NCBI GenBank assembly: GCA_035307765.1 | Contig: DATGHU010000044.1 | Span: 62,001-126,000, forward strand | Origin: a bacterium | Lineage (GTDB): Bacteria; Sysuimicrobiota; Sysuimicrobiia; Sysuimicrobiales; Segetimicrobiaceae | Length of the DNA stretch: 64,000 nucleotides | Reading direction: 5' to 3' | Position numbers and translations under genes: made by a program | Notes under the pieces: model-generated | What the model was told of the DNA's origin: nothing | Databases searched by the model: none | What the model saw: the letters and a program-made list of their open reading frames with translations, nothing else | Shown here: piece by piece, positions 8,662-17,288 of the stretch | Position numbering within the stretch: the first letter of the stretch is position 1 | Layout of the letters: every line of letters starts with the position of its first letter

Positions 8662-9029
8662 GAGCGGGGCGTCAGGTCCGGCCGCAGCCGCTCCGCGCCG
8701 TGGAGGTAGACGTGGCGAACCTCGGTTGCGGTCCGGGTGGTGTTCACGAGCATGAGGATCCGCACGCACCGCGACAGGGCGCCGGGCACGGGCACCTCCT
8801 GCGCGCACATCAACGGGACGTGCGTCCACCCCGGCAGCCGACGGCCGGCTTCCGCGGGAAAGGCCGCGTTCAAGTCGGGGGTCACCGTGAACATCACGCC
8901 CGCGATGTCGTCGGCGTCCACCTCGTTCGCGCGCACCATTTCCTTCAACAGCTCGTACGTCGCATCGAGGATCGCCTGCTCGGTGTTCGCCTCGACGGTG
9001 ATCGCTCCCCGAACCCCGCGGAACCGCAT
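8658..9029 (-). CDS. aroH: chorismate mutase, AroH class
   Basis: Rearranges chorismate to prephenate. The protein has 123 residues, the typical size of the Bacillus subtilis-type trimeric enzyme. The family pattern is clear: RGVRGAITVEANT at the N-terminus, VMFTVTPDLNAAFPA with the loop after the TxDL strand, and VPLMCAQEVPVPGALSRCVR. The N-terminal arginine and the later Arg and Tyr residues (HVYLHGA) match active-site positions known for the family. It supplies the substrate of TyrA. Confidence 0.94.
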   Translation of the reverse strand: MRFRGVRGAITVEANTEQAILDATYELLKEMVRANEVDADDIAGVMFTVTPDLNAAFPAEAGRRLPGWTHVPLMCAQEVPVPGALSRCVRILMLVNTTRTATEVRHVYLHGAERLRPDLTPRS

Positions 9030-9102
9030 CGTCTCCTCCTGCCGGCCCGAGGCGCAGGTCGTGGTCTGCGGCGCTGAGGCTGGCTGTTGCTTCGACGGGG
9101 GG

Positions 9103-9564
9103 TTAGGGCTTCCTCCGCGCTCGTCTCGCCCCGTCCGCCGCGATCGCCAGCGCGGCCCGGAGCCCGAGCAGGTAGCTGTGCGCGCCGAACCCCGCGATCT
9201 GCCCCCGGGCGACCGGGGCGATCACCGAGATCCGAAACGGTTCGCGGGCATGGATATTCGAGAGGTGGACTTCGACCACCGGCACCGAGATTGAGGCGAT
9301 CGCGTCGCGGATGGCGTAGCTGTAGTGGGTCAAGGCGCCGGCGTTCAACACGATCGCCCCGTAACGCCCCTGCGCCCCGTGCAGCCGGTCGATGATCGCC
9401 CCTTCGTGGTTGGTCTGGAATGTTTCGACGGCGGCCCCCTCCGCGCGGGCGAGCGCATGGAGCTGCCGGTCGATCTCGGCGAGGGTCGTCGTGCCGTAGA
9501 TCTCCGGTTGGCGCTGCCCGAGGAGATTCAAGTTGGGTCCGTGCACCACGAGCACCTTAATCAT
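9103..9564 (-). CDS. aroQ: 3-dehydroquinate dehydratase, type II
   Basis: Dehydrates 3-dehydroquinate to 3-dehydroshikimate. The protein has 153 residues from ATG 9564. Motifs are [19 protein letters not shown] at the N-terminus with the catalytic Tyr, [27 protein letters not shown] and [15 protein letters not shown], whose His acts as general acid in the family. The ATG overlaps the end of aroKB by 8 nt, so the long upstream open frame is a shadow and not an extension. Confidence 0.95.
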   Translation of the reverse strand: MIKVLVVHGPNLNLLGQRQPEIYGTTTLAEIDRQLHALARAEGAAVETFQTNHEGAIIDRLHGAQGRYGAIVLNAGALTHYSYAIRDAIASISVPVVEVHLSNIHAREPFRISVIAPVARGQIAGFGAHSYLLGLRAALAIAADGARRARRKP

Positions 9565-11185
9565 CGACGAGCACCTCCTCGATGAGCGCGGGGGACACAT
9601 CGTCCCGGATCGCCGTTCGCCCCAACGCCTCGGGGAGCACGAAGCGCAACCGCCCCGCCGCGGCCTTTTTGTCGTGGCCCATCGCCGCCTGTATCTCCCG
9701 GCCCGCGGGCGCCCCGCCGCGGCGCAGGGCCCGGAGCCGGACGGGGAGGCCCAGCGCCTCGAGCAGCCGGGTCTGGCGATTAAGGAGCGCCTCGTCGCAC
9801 ACACCCATCCGCACCGCGATCCGCGCCTCCAGCGTCATTCCGACGGCGATCGCCTCGCCGTGGGTGAGCCCGCGGTACCTCGCCGCCGCCTCGATCCCGT
9901 GGCCGATGGTGTGCCCGTAATTGAGCACCATCCGCGGCCCGGCCTCCAGTTCATCCCCCGCGACGACCCCGGCCTTGTAGGCGGCGCAGCGAGCCACGAT
10001 CCAGGCGAGCAGAGCGGGATCGCGGCGGCGCCATGCGGCGAGGTGTCCCTCGACGTACTCGAAGAGATCGGGGGCGCCGATCACGCCGGTCTTGACCACC
10101 TCGGCCATGCCCGATCGCAGCTCCCGCCGCGGCAGCGAGCCGAGCGTCTCGATGTCCGAGAGCACGAGCGCGGGCTGATGCACGACGCCGATCAAGTTTT
10201 TCGCGCGGAAATTGATCCCCGTTTTCCCCCCCAGGCTGGCATCCACCTGCGCGAGCAGGGTCGTCGGCACCGACACCCAGGGAATTCCCCGCAGGAAGGT
10301 CGCCGCGACGAACCCCCCGAGGTCACCGGCCACCCCGCCGCCCAGCGCGAGCAGGGCGCTGCGCCGGTCGCACCGAGCGTCAACGAGGGCGTCGAAGACC
10401 CGGGTCGCGACACGCAGGCTCTTGCTGGACTCGGAAGGGGGCACGATCACCGTCACGACGTCGTACCCGGCGCGGCGGAGCGCCTCGGCGAGCGCGCGTC
10501 CGTACAGCGCGTCGATCCGGGGATGCGTCAGCAGCGCCAGCCGGCCGGCCGGGACGGCTCGGCCGATATAGGCGGCGGCATCCGCCAGGATCCCCCGGCC
10601 GATGCAGACGTCGTACCCCCGAGAACCGAGATCCACGCGAACCACCTGCGGGGAACCGGCGGCGGAGCGTGGGGACGCCTCCGCGGCGGCGACGATGGCC
10701 GCGACACGGTCCACCACCGCGTCGAGCGGCAGCGCCGAGGTCTCCACGGTGAAATCGGCCTGCGCGTAGAGCGTACTCCGCTCGTCGAGGAGCCGGCGGA
10801 TGCCCTGCTCGGGATCGCCGCCCAAGAGCGGGCGGTCACCGCCGCCCCCGACCCGAGCCAGGATCGCCTTCGGATCGGCGTGGAGCGCAACGACGATGCC
10901 GGTGCGTCGAAGCCGGTCCATGTTCGCGGGGCTGAGGACGACCCCGCCCCCCGTCGCGATGACGGCGCCGCTCTGATCGGCTGCATCCGCGACCGCCTGG
11001 GCTTCCAGCCGCCTGAACGCCTCCTCGCCGTCCTCGGCGAAGATCCGCGGGATGGGACGGCCGGCGCGTGTCTCGATCAGCGCGTCGGTATCCACAAAGG
11101 GCCGGCCGAGCCGGGCCGCGACCGCCCGCCCGACCGCGGTCTTGCCCGTGCCCATGAAGCCGATGAGGATGACGCTCGCCGGCAC
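9557..11185 (-). CDS. aroKB: bifunctional shikimate kinase / 3-dehydroquinate synthase fusion
   Basis: One polypeptide of 542 residues from GTG 11185, which lies 7 nt after the aroC stop. Residues 1-172 are shikimate kinase: P-loop GFMGTGKT at 9-16, FVDTDALIE at 30-38, and a TGGGVV segment with a lid-like RPLLGG. Residues 180-542 are dehydroquinate synthase: [57 protein letters not shown] and [14 protein letters not shown], with metal ligands of the family. The two activities are steps 5 and 2 of the same pathway. No stop or frameshift separates them. The linker (about 165-182) is Ala/Ser/Gly-rich. Confidence 0.95.
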   Translation of the reverse strand: MPASVILIGFMGTGKTAVGRAVAARLGRPFVDTDALIETRAGRPIPRIFAEDGEEAFRRLEAQAVADAADQSGAVIATGGGVVLSPANMDRLRRTGIVVALHADPKAILARVGGGGDRPLLGGDPEQGIRRLLDERSTLYAQADFTVETSALPLDAVVDRVAAIVAAAEASPRSAAGSPQVVRVDLGSRGYDVCIGRGILADAAAYIGRAVPAGRLALLTHPRIDALYGRALAEALRRAGYDVVTVIVPPSESSKSLRVATRVFDALVDARCDRRSALLALGGGVAGDLGGFVAATFLRGIPWVSVPTTLLAQVDASLGGKTGINFRAKNLIGVVHQPALVLSDIETLGSLPRRELRSGMAEVVKTGVIGAPDLFEYVEGHLAAWRRRDPALLAWIVARCAAYKAGVVAGDELEAGPRMVLNYGHTIGHGIEAAARYRGLTHGEAIAVGMTLEARIAVRMGVCDEALLNRQTRLLEALGLPVRLRALRRGGAPAGREIQAAMGHDKKAAAGRLRFVLPEALGRTAIRDDVSPALIEEVLVDD

Positions 11186-11192
11186 GCGGGCC

Positions 11193-12323
11193 CTACACCC
11201 CAGGGCCGGAGCGAACCCAGCGCTGGTGTGCCTCGTAGGCGACGCGCATCTGATCCAGGCTGTCCCCACCGAACTTTTCGATCAGCGCGTCGGCGAGGAC
11301 GAACGCGACCATCGCTTCCCCGATCACGCCGGCCGCGGGCACCGCCGTGACGTCGCTTCGGACCACCGCGGCCTCCACGCGCTCCTTGGTCACGATGTCG
11401 ACCGAGGCGAGGGGGCTGCGCAGCGTGCTGAGCGGCTTCATCGCCACGCGGATGACCAATGGATCCCCGGTCGTCATGCCGCCCTCGGTGCCCCCGGCGC
11501 GATTCGTTCCACGGTAGAAGCCGCGCCCCGCATCATAGAAGATCTCGTCGTGCGCGGAGGACCCGGGCAGGCGCGCTTCCTGAAATCCCTCGCCGACCTC
11601 GACGCCCTTGATCGCGTTGATCGACATGACCGCCTGCGCCAGCCGGCCGTCCAGGCGCCGGTCCCAGTGGACGTAGGATCCCAATCCCACCGGGAGGCCG
11701 GTCGCGACCACCTCGAACACCCCGCCGAGGGTGTCGCCCGCCTCCTTGGCCCGGTCGATCGCGGCGATCATCCGTGCCTCCGCCTCCGGATCGACGCAGC
11801 GCAGCGGCGACTCCTCGGCGAGTTGGGGGATCTCCTCGTAACGCGCGGGCCGGCGACCGATCGCGATCCCGCCGAGCTCCACGACGTGACTGGCCAGGCT
11901 GATCCCGAACTGCCTCAGGAGCGTCCGGCAGACCGCGCCCACGGCGACCCGGGACACCGTCTCGCGCGCGCTCGACCGCTCCAGCACCCGGCGCACGTCA
12001 TCGAAATGATATTTCAGCGCACCCGCGAGGTCGGCGTGTCCCGGACGAGGCCGGGTGAGCGGGGGCTCGCTCTTGCGCCAGTCTTTGTTGCCGATGTGCA
12101 TCCCAATCGGCGCGCCAATCGTCAGGCCCCCCATCACGCCGGCGTAGATCTCCACCCGGTCCTGCTCGATCTGCATCCGGCCGCCGCGGCCGTAGCCGCG
12201 CTGCCGACGGGCCAGCTGGGCGTTGATATCATCCTCGCCAAGCGGGAGGGCGGCCGGGATGCCCTCGATGACCACCAATAATCCCCGCCCGTGAGATTCG
12301 CCTGAGGTCAGAAATCGCAACAC
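11193..12323 (-). CDS. aroC: chorismate synthase
   Basis: Removes phosphate from EPSP to give chorismate, using reduced FMN. The protein has 376 residues. Family signatures are [12 protein letters not shown] near the N-terminus, [48 protein letters not shown], and [18 protein letters not shown] for FMN and EPSP binding. It follows aroE by 18 nt in the same operon. Confidence 0.96.
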   Translation of the reverse strand: MLRFLTSGESHGRGLLVVIEGIPAALPLGEDDINAQLARRQRGYGRGGRMQIEQDRVEIYAGVMGGLTIGAPIGMHIGNKDWRKSEPPLTRPRPGHADLAGALKYHFDDVRRVLERSSARETVSRVAVGAVCRTLLRQFGISLASHVVELGGIAIGRRPARYEEIPQLAEESPLRCVDPEAEARMIAAIDRAKEAGDTLGGVFEVVATGLPVGLGSYVHWDRRLDGRLAQAVMSINAIKGVEVGEGFQEARLPGSSAHDEIFYDAGRGFYRGTNRAGGTEGGMTTGDPLVIRVAMKPLSTLRSPLASVDIVTKERVEAAVVRSDVTAVPAAGVIGEAMVAFVLADALIEKFGGDSLDQMRVAYEAHQRWVRSGPGV

Positions 12324-12341
12324 GGGCGCACCACCGTTTCC

Positions 12342-13244
12342 CTAGGATTTGGGAGCCGCTTCCCGCGGCAACCCCACGGCATCGCGCATCACCTGCAGGG
12401 GGGCGTCGCGACCGGTCCAGATCTCGAAAGCCCGCGCCCCCTGGTACACGAGCATGGCGAGCCCACCGAGGGTGCGGCACCCCAGCGCGCGTGCCTCTCG
12501 CAGCAACACCGTCTCCTGCGGTTCGTAGATCATGTCCATTACGAAGAGACCGGGGTGCAGCAGCCCGCCCGGCACCGCCGACTCCCGCCGGCCGCCGCCC
12601 CCCACCGTCGTCGCCTGTACGAGCAGAGTGGCTTCGCCGAGCGTCGATGCCAACCCGTGTCCGTCGAGCGGGACCGCGTCACACGCGCACGTGAACATGC
12701 GCCGGACGGCGGCGCTCAACGCGGCGGCGCGATCCCAGTTGCGGTTAACGATGGTCACGCTGGCGGCCCCCGCCCCGGCAAGCGCGAACGCGGCGGCCCG
12801 AGCCGCCCCCCCCGCCCCGACCACGACTGCCCGCTGCCCCTCCAGCGACACTCCCCCGTCGCGTCGGAGCGCGTCCACCAGTCCGACCGTATCGGTGTTG
12901 TGGCCGACCGACCGGTCGCCGGCCACTTCGATGGTGTTGACCGCACCGATGATGCGCGCATCTTCGGTCGCGTCATCGAGGTAGGCGAGGACGGCTTCCT
13001 TGTGCGGGACGGTCACGTTTGCCCCGGTGATCCCAAGCGCCGGCAGCCCGCGTATCGCAGCGCCGAGACGGTCCCGCGTGACCGGGAAGGCGACGTAACA
13101 CCAGTTGAGCTCCAACGCCGCGAACGCGGCGTTGTGGAGCCGTGGGGAGAGGCTTCCCCGAATCGCATCCCCGATGATGCCGACCACTCTTGTCGTCCCG
13201 TCGATCCCCGTCGGTTGACCTCCGAACCTGTTCCTCGCATGCAA
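12342..13244 (-). CDS. aroE: shikimate dehydrogenase
   Basis: Reduces 3-dehydroshikimate to shikimate with NADPH. The protein has 300 residues, with some 15-18 extra at the N-terminus before VVGIIGDAIRGSLSPRLHN, whose Ser residues bind shikimate in the family. The catalytic Lys/Asp region is ANVTVPHKEAV and later HNTDTVGLVDAL. The nucleotide-binding glycine motif is VVGAGGAARAAAFAL, and NRNWDRA replaces the usual NRTxxKA NADP clamp. It is the first gene of the second aro operon. Confidence 0.94.
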   Translation of the reverse strand: MHARNRFGGQPTGIDGTTRVVGIIGDAIRGSLSPRLHNAAFAALELNWCYVAFPVTRDRLGAAIRGLPALGITGANVTVPHKEAVLAYLDDATEDARIIGAVNTIEVAGDRSVGHNTDTVGLVDALRRDGGVSLEGQRAVVVGAGGAARAAAFALAGAGAASVTIVNRNWDRAAALSAAVRRMFTCACDAVPLDGHGLASTLGEATLLVQATTVGGGGRRESAVPGGLLHPGLFVMDMIYEPQETVLLREARALGCRTLGGLAMLVYQGARAFEIWTGRDAPLQVMRDAVGLPREAAPKS

Positions 13245-13494
13245 GACTCAGGTCCCCCGACAAGCCTTATTTATCAAGGCTCCACGCCGGTTGTCACCCG
13301 CTTTATCCTAAATGATTTTCCGCGATTTTGAAAGACTAGGGGTGAAAAGGAACACGTCACGCTCCGCCACCCCCGAGAGGCTCCCCACCGGCGGTGCGGC
13401 ACGACCCGACCGGCGCCGCGGTGCTCCTGGACAGACCGCGGACCCTCGTGCCAGAATGGCAGGTGGCTCGGAGGCAGCACCCGGGGGGGCGCGA
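13245..13494. promoter_or_regulatory. divergent intergenic region between aroE and the phosphoribosyltransferase
   Basis: The part nearest aroE is unusually AT-rich for this genome. A 6-bp hairpin (AGCCTT-ATTTATC-AAGGCT, about 13263-13281) lies there. A weak minus-strand promoter can be drawn (TTTCAA, about 17 bp, TAGGAT). The open frame of the plus-strand gene extends back to 13312 but that part has no recognisable domain. No strong signal was found. Confidence 0.3.
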
Positions 13495-14073
13495 ATGCGA
13501 TACGACGGGCGGGAGTTTTATGAGATCGAAGTCGCGGGGCTGCGCCGCAAATTGCCCGTCGTCTCCGTGAGTGACTCGCTGTGGATCGCCGCGTTCGTTC
13601 TGTGGGGGGACGTCGAGCTCACCAACGCCTGCGCCCGGGCGATCTCTGCGCGGCTGCAACCCATGGAATTCGACTGCCTGGTCTCGATCGAAGCCAAGGC
13701 GCTTCCTCTTGTCCACATGGTGGCGACCTATCTGTCCGATCCGATCGCGGGGCGGTTCTTCCCCTATATCGTCTTTCGAAAGAGCGTCAAAAGCTACATG
13801 AAGCGCCCCCGCACCGTCCAAGTCAAATCAATCACCACGGCCGCGGTGCAGGCACTGGTCCTCGACGGGCCCGAAGCGGAGCGGCTGCAGGGAAGCCGGG
13901 TCGCGATCGTCGATGACGTCGTGAGCACGGGCGGAAGCCTCCGGGCGGTGGAACAACTGCTCGACCAAGTGGGGGCAACCGTTGTGGCCCGGGCGACGGT
14001 CTTGCTCGAAGAGGGCGGCTACGAGAACAGCAATCTGATCGCGCTGGGGAAATTGCCGATCTTTACCAAATAG
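13495..14073 (+). CDS. purine-type phosphoribosyltransferase
   Basis: A 192-residue type I phosphoribosyltransferase similar in size and layout to adenine or xanthine phosphoribosyltransferases. The PRPP-binding motif is VAIVDDVVSTGGSL (residues 137-149), and an earlier segment VSIEAKALPLVHMVA occupies the position of the pyrophosphate loop. Residues 90-115 hold the flexible basic segment FRKSVKSYMKRPRTVQVKS. The base specificity is uncertain. I prefer ATG 13495 over the upstream starts because homology-like sequence begins there. It ends 6 nt from the true end of the convergent SDR gene. Confidence 0.8.
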   Translation: MRYDGREFYEIEVAGLRRKLPVVSVSDSLWIAAFVLWGDVELTNACARAISARLQPMEFDCLVSIEAKALPLVHMVATYLSDPIAGRFFPYIVFRKSVKSYMKRPRTVQVKSITTAAVQALVLDGPEAERLQGSRVAIVDDVVSTGGSLRAVEQLLDQVGATVVARATVLLEEGGYENSNLIALGKLPIFTK

Positions 14074-14079
14074 TCGTCG

Positions 14080-14830
14080 CTACTGCGCGACTTGACCGCC
14101 GTCGATGATCAGGTTGGCCCCGACCATGAAGCTTGCTCTCCTCGCACGCCAGCAGGACAGCGGCCCCCGCGACCTCGCGGGGCTGGCCGATCCGTCCCAA
14201 CGGTACGGGATCGCTCCGCAACTTTCGGAACGCCGGGTCAGCCATCAGCGCTCGGTTGATGTCGGTTTCAAACGCCCCCGGCGAGATCGCGTTCACCCGA
14301 ATGCCGTACGGGGCGAGTTCAACACCCATACACCGAGTCAGCATGATCACCCCGCCCTTGGCGGCGCAGTAGTGGGCGAGGTTCCGGGTCGCATTGGTGC
14401 CGCTGATCGATGCGATGTTAATGATGCTTCCCCCCGCCCCGCGGCGGATCATGTCCTTGGCCACCCACTGGCTCGTCACGAAGTAGCCGCGTAAGTTGAC
14501 GCGGTAGACGCGGTCCCAAGCCTCAAGGGTCAGCTCGAGCACGGATCCGCGGGTGACAATCACCGCGGCGTTCACCAGCACGTCGATCGGCCCAAGCACC
14601 GCGGTCACCTGCTCGAGCGCGGTGACCGTCCGACCGGCATCGGCAATGTCCACGCGAATCCCCAGCGCGCGCCGACCGAGATCTTCGATCGGACCCACCG
14701 TCCCCTCGGCAGAGCGGATGTCGAGCACCGCGACGTCCGCCCCCTCCCGGGCGAACGCCAGCGAAATCGCCCGTCCCAAGCCGTCGCCCGCGGCTCCCGT
14801 GATGGCGGCGACCTTGCCCTCCAATCGCAT
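14080..14830 (-). pseudogene. SDR family NAD(P)-dependent dehydrogenase, frameshifted near its 3' end
   Basis: A short-chain dehydrogenase of about 250 residues. GAGGAGGGA precedes ATG 14830. It has the Rossmann motif TGAAGDGLG, the NAA strand motif (VLVNAAV), catalytic Ser-Tyr-Lys region SISGTN...HYCAAKGG, and ISPGAFETDI. In the annotated frame the end turns into Arg-rich nonsense and runs on to 14063. One base removed at the two T residues 14133-14134 (plus strand) restores EESSFMVGANLIIDGGQ, the standard SDR C-terminus, with a TAG stop at 14080-14082. It is therefore either a recent frameshift or a sequence error. The substrate is unknown. Confidence 0.85.
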
Positions 14831-14884
14831 GCCGTCCCTCCTCTCCCCCCTGGCCGGTGTGGCGCCCGGTGGGATCACCCGCGA

Positions 14885-15541
14885 CTATTCCGCCTGATGT
14901 CGCTCGGAAGGGGTCTCGCTCAGATGAAGCGTTTCGTTGATCACCCTGACCCGAGGCTGGTCCCCGCCGAGATCCAGGATGTTCATCGCCGCGTTCTCCT
15001 GGCGGATCCGCCAGTAGGACGTCAGCGGCGCATCGAGGGCGGTCAAGATCACCGTCTTGATCACGGCACCGTGCGCCACGACCGCCACGGTCGTGCCCGC
15101 ATGCCGCGCGGCGATGGCCAGCATCGCGTGCATGGAGCGGGCGCGGACGTCGGCGAGCGTCTCGCCTCCCTGCGGCGCGATCCACTCTGGATTCCTCCGC
15201 CGCGGTTCGAGCACGGGACCGAAGCGCTGAGTGATTTCCGCCGCGGTCAACCCTTCCCACACACCCATCCCGATCTCGCGCAGGTCCGCGACCTCCACCA
15301 CCGGCAGACGATGGGCGTTCGCGATGACTTCCGCGGTCAGCCGCGCTCGGGAGAGCGGACTGCTATAGATCGCCGAAAAAGGCACCCGGGCGAGGACGAT
15401 CGCGAGCCGAGACGCTTGGCGGTGGCCGAGGTCGCTGAGGGCACTATCGGTTTGTCCCTGAAAGCGCCCTTCCGCGTTCCACACGGTCTGGCCGTGGCGA
15501 ATGAGGTAGATACGGGTGCCACCGCTCACGATGCGGGCCAC
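14885..15541 (-). CDS. histidine phosphatase family protein (phosphoglycerate mutase-like)
   Basis: A 218-residue member of the RHG superfamily. The phospho-histidine motif is LIRHGQTVWNAEGRFQGQ (His about 15), followed by SSPLSRARLTAEVI, REIGMGVWEG, and the second His in VVAHGAVIK. The pattern fits broad-specificity phosphatases such as CobC/PhoE-like enzymes rather than glycolytic mutase. The substrate cannot be assigned. It lies 28 nt before the next minus-strand feature boundary and is probably cotranscribed with tatA upstream. Confidence 0.85.
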   Translation of the reverse strand: MARIVSGGTRIYLIRHGQTVWNAEGRFQGQTDSALSDLGHRQASRLAIVLARVPFSAIYSSPLSRARLTAEVIANAHRLPVVEVADLREIGMGVWEGLTAAEITQRFGPVLEPRRRNPEWIAPQGGETLADVRARSMHAMLAIAARHAGTTVAVVAHGAVIKTVILTALDAPLTSYWRIRQENAAMNILDLGGDQPRVRVINETLHLSETPSERHQAE

Positions 15542-15569
15542 CCCAGCGCGGTCCGGGCGGGCCGCGGCG

Positions 15570-15944
15570 TCACTCTTTCCGCGGGAGGAGTTCCTGGACG
15601 GCCCGGGCGGAAGGTTCTGAGGCTAAGGAGTCACGCTCCTCGTCCTCGGAGAGAGGGTCGTGGGCATTCGCGTCCGACGCCGCGGCGGGCATGGGCGTCT
15701 CGGGGAATATCACCGACGGAACGGCAGGATCGGGCGCCGGCAGGGCGGGAGCCGTGGGGTCGTCCTCAGGCTTGCTTGCCTCGTCCATGGCATCTCGGAA
15801 TGAGTCCTGGGCATCCCTGATCGAACCGCGAAAGTCCCGGATCGCTTTGCCCAGCGATCCGCCCAGACCCATCAGTTTCTGTGGGCCAAGAACCAGGAGC
15901 GCGATCACCAAGATGATGAAGAGCTTCTCTGGGTTGTCGAACAC
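15570..15944 (-). CDS. tatA: Sec-independent (twin-arginine) translocase protein TatA/TatB
   Basis: A 124-residue protein with one N-terminal membrane helix (LFIILVIALLVLG), the FGP-like hinge GPQKL, then an amphipathic helix (GGSLGKAIRDFRGSIRD) and a long acidic, Pro/Ala-rich tail. This is the TatA/B/E layout; TatA is more likely than TatB from the short hinge and helix. The start is GTG 15944 with GAGGTGG upstream. TatC is not in the window. Confidence 0.85.
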   Translation of the reverse strand: MFDNPEKLFIILVIALLVLGPQKLMGLGGSLGKAIRDFRGSIRDAQDSFRDAMDEASKPEDDPTAPALPAPDPAVPSVIFPETPMPAAASDANAHDPLSEDEERDSLASEPSARAVQELLPRKE

Positions 15945-15996
15945 GCAACCACCTCGGCCGGGGCGACACCGCGCCGCTCACGGGGACCCATAGGGT

Positions 15997-16024
15997 ATTC
16001 TACACTACGATCCGGGGCGCGCAA
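15997..16024 (-). promoter_or_regulatory. probable promoter of tatA
   Basis: TTGCGC (16019-16024), a 16-bp spacer and TAGAAT (15997-16002) on the minus strand, about 50 bp before the tatA start. Confidence 0.45.
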
Positions 16025-16064
16025 AAGCCCGGGGGGGAACGTGCTGCTCGGAAAACTCCGCTAC

Positions 16065-16586
16065 CTACCGGTGAGAGGCGCGGCGCGGACGTCGCCGCAG
16101 CCTGCGCGTGTGCGCCGCGGCCGACGGCCGCGGCGGCGCAACCGTCGGGACATCTCTCCCCGCGAGCGCCCGCCCGTCCCCCACCAACGTTGCTCGACGA
16201 ACGCCACCACGGCGGTGTTCCAGGAACCGGCGGTAAAATTGTTCGACGGTCCGCCGCGTAATCCGAAACGTCGGAGTGCGGTGCGGCCTGATAGCGCCAC
16301 TGAACGTTCGTGGGATATGCAGCAGCTCATGGATCAACACGCGATCCTGCTCGTCCTGAGGTAACCGACTGAACTCCGGCTCAATGATCTCCAGCACGTA
16401 TGCCGGACCGGTGTGCAGCACCTGCTGCCACAGCGTCGGCAGCCCCCAAATCCTCGCCCACGCTTCCGACGTCGAGCCATACCCTCGAACGCAAAAGATC
16501 CGGGTGGGGTCGACGTGGCTAAACCCCAGCACCCGTGCAATCCGCTCCACGCGGGTATGGGTCTTGCGACAGAGCTCCCAGCGCAT
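16065..16586 (-). CDS. small putative zinc metallopeptidase with basic tail
   Basis: A 173-residue protein. Residues 1-110 match what I know as the putative phage-type metallopeptidase family: CVRGYGSTSEAWARIWGLP, a strand-rich middle YVLEIIEPEFSRL, then the zinc motif HELLH at 86-90 followed by IPRTFSGAIRPH, where His 102 is a likely third ligand. Residues 125-173 are an Arg/Ala/Pro-rich tail with no domain, suggesting nucleic-acid contact or simply translated low-complexity DNA. It begins 4 nt after the DinB-family stop. The substrate is unknown. No other phage genes are nearby. Confidence 0.65.
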   Translation of the reverse strand: MRWELCRKTHTRVERIARVLGFSHVDPTRIFCVRGYGSTSEAWARIWGLPTLWQQVLHTGPAYVLEIIEPEFSRLPQDEQDRVLIHELLHIPRTFSGAIRPHRTPTFRITRRTVEQFYRRFLEHRRGGVRRATLVGDGRALAGRDVPTVAPPRPSAAAHTRRLRRRPRRASHR

Positions 16587-16590
16587 CGAC

Positions 16591-17076
16591 TCAGCGAGCC
16601 CGTGCTTCGCGAGGGGTCGCGCGCGCGAGCTTGAGGAGGAGCAGCGCCTGCCCGCGATGATACCCCAAGTGATCGAGGTAGTGAAGCAGTGCCCACAGCT
16701 TGGTCGGCCGCCTTGGCGGCTTTCCCCAGGTGACCTCCGGGGTAGTCTCCGCGTGCAGGTCCTGCATCGTCACCGCGCCGATCGCCTGGCGCGTGATCCG
16801 CCTCGCTTCCGCCACGGCCCGCAGCACATCTTCGCGACGCGGCCGATCGTGGGTAAACTCCGCATCGCGCACACGATGACTCGGGACCCCACCGATCGCC
16901 TCACCAATCCACCAGCGCTCGCTTCCCGCGAGATGCCGGAGAAGGATCGCGACGGAATTGAACTCCGGACCGGGGGTCCAATAGAACGCCTCGTCGTCCG
17001 CCCCTTCCACCGCCTTGAGCAGCCCGTCCCAGGTCTCCTCTAGATGCGCCAGCATTCCCCGCAGACCGTCTTCCAT
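16591..17076 (-). CDS. DinB-like (DUF664/DinB) four-helix protein
   Basis: A 161-residue protein starting at ATG 17076 with AAGGAGG 9 nt upstream; the longer frame has no ribosome site. It has the DinB/YfiT layout: an N-terminal helix with HLEETWDGL, FNSVAILLRHLAGSERWW carrying a family His, and LWALLHYLDHLGYHRGQALLL with two further metal-type His residues. Members are often metal-dependent thiol (mycothiol, bacillithiol) transferases or hydrolases; the role here is unknown. It is paired with the metallopeptidase gene. Confidence 0.8.
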   Translation of the reverse strand: MEDGLRGMLAHLEETWDGLLKAVEGADDEAFYWTPGPEFNSVAILLRHLAGSERWWIGEAIGGVPSHRVRDAEFTHDRPRREDVLRAVAEARRITRQAIGAVTMQDLHAETTPEVTWGKPPRRPTKLWALLHYLDHLGYHRGQALLLLKLARATPREARAR

Positions 17077-17288
17077 CGAGCTCTGCCTCCTTGCTCGAAC
17101 AGCGAATGCGAATTCGCCTTCCGCTGTCCTCACACGAATTCTGCCCGGTGAGCACGCGGCCCTCCCTGACCATTCGCCGGGTGGCAATGCCCCTCCCTGC
17201 CGCCGCCGGAGATGCCGGGCGCGGTGGCGCAGGGAGCCTGCGAGATCACGGTCGGCGGGGCAAAAGTCGATCGCAGCCGGAACGGACC

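Noticed and set aside
9533-11350. 605-residue plus-strand open frame opposite aroKB
   Set aside because: Shadow of the kinase-synthase fusion; Arg/Pro-rich composition without motifs.
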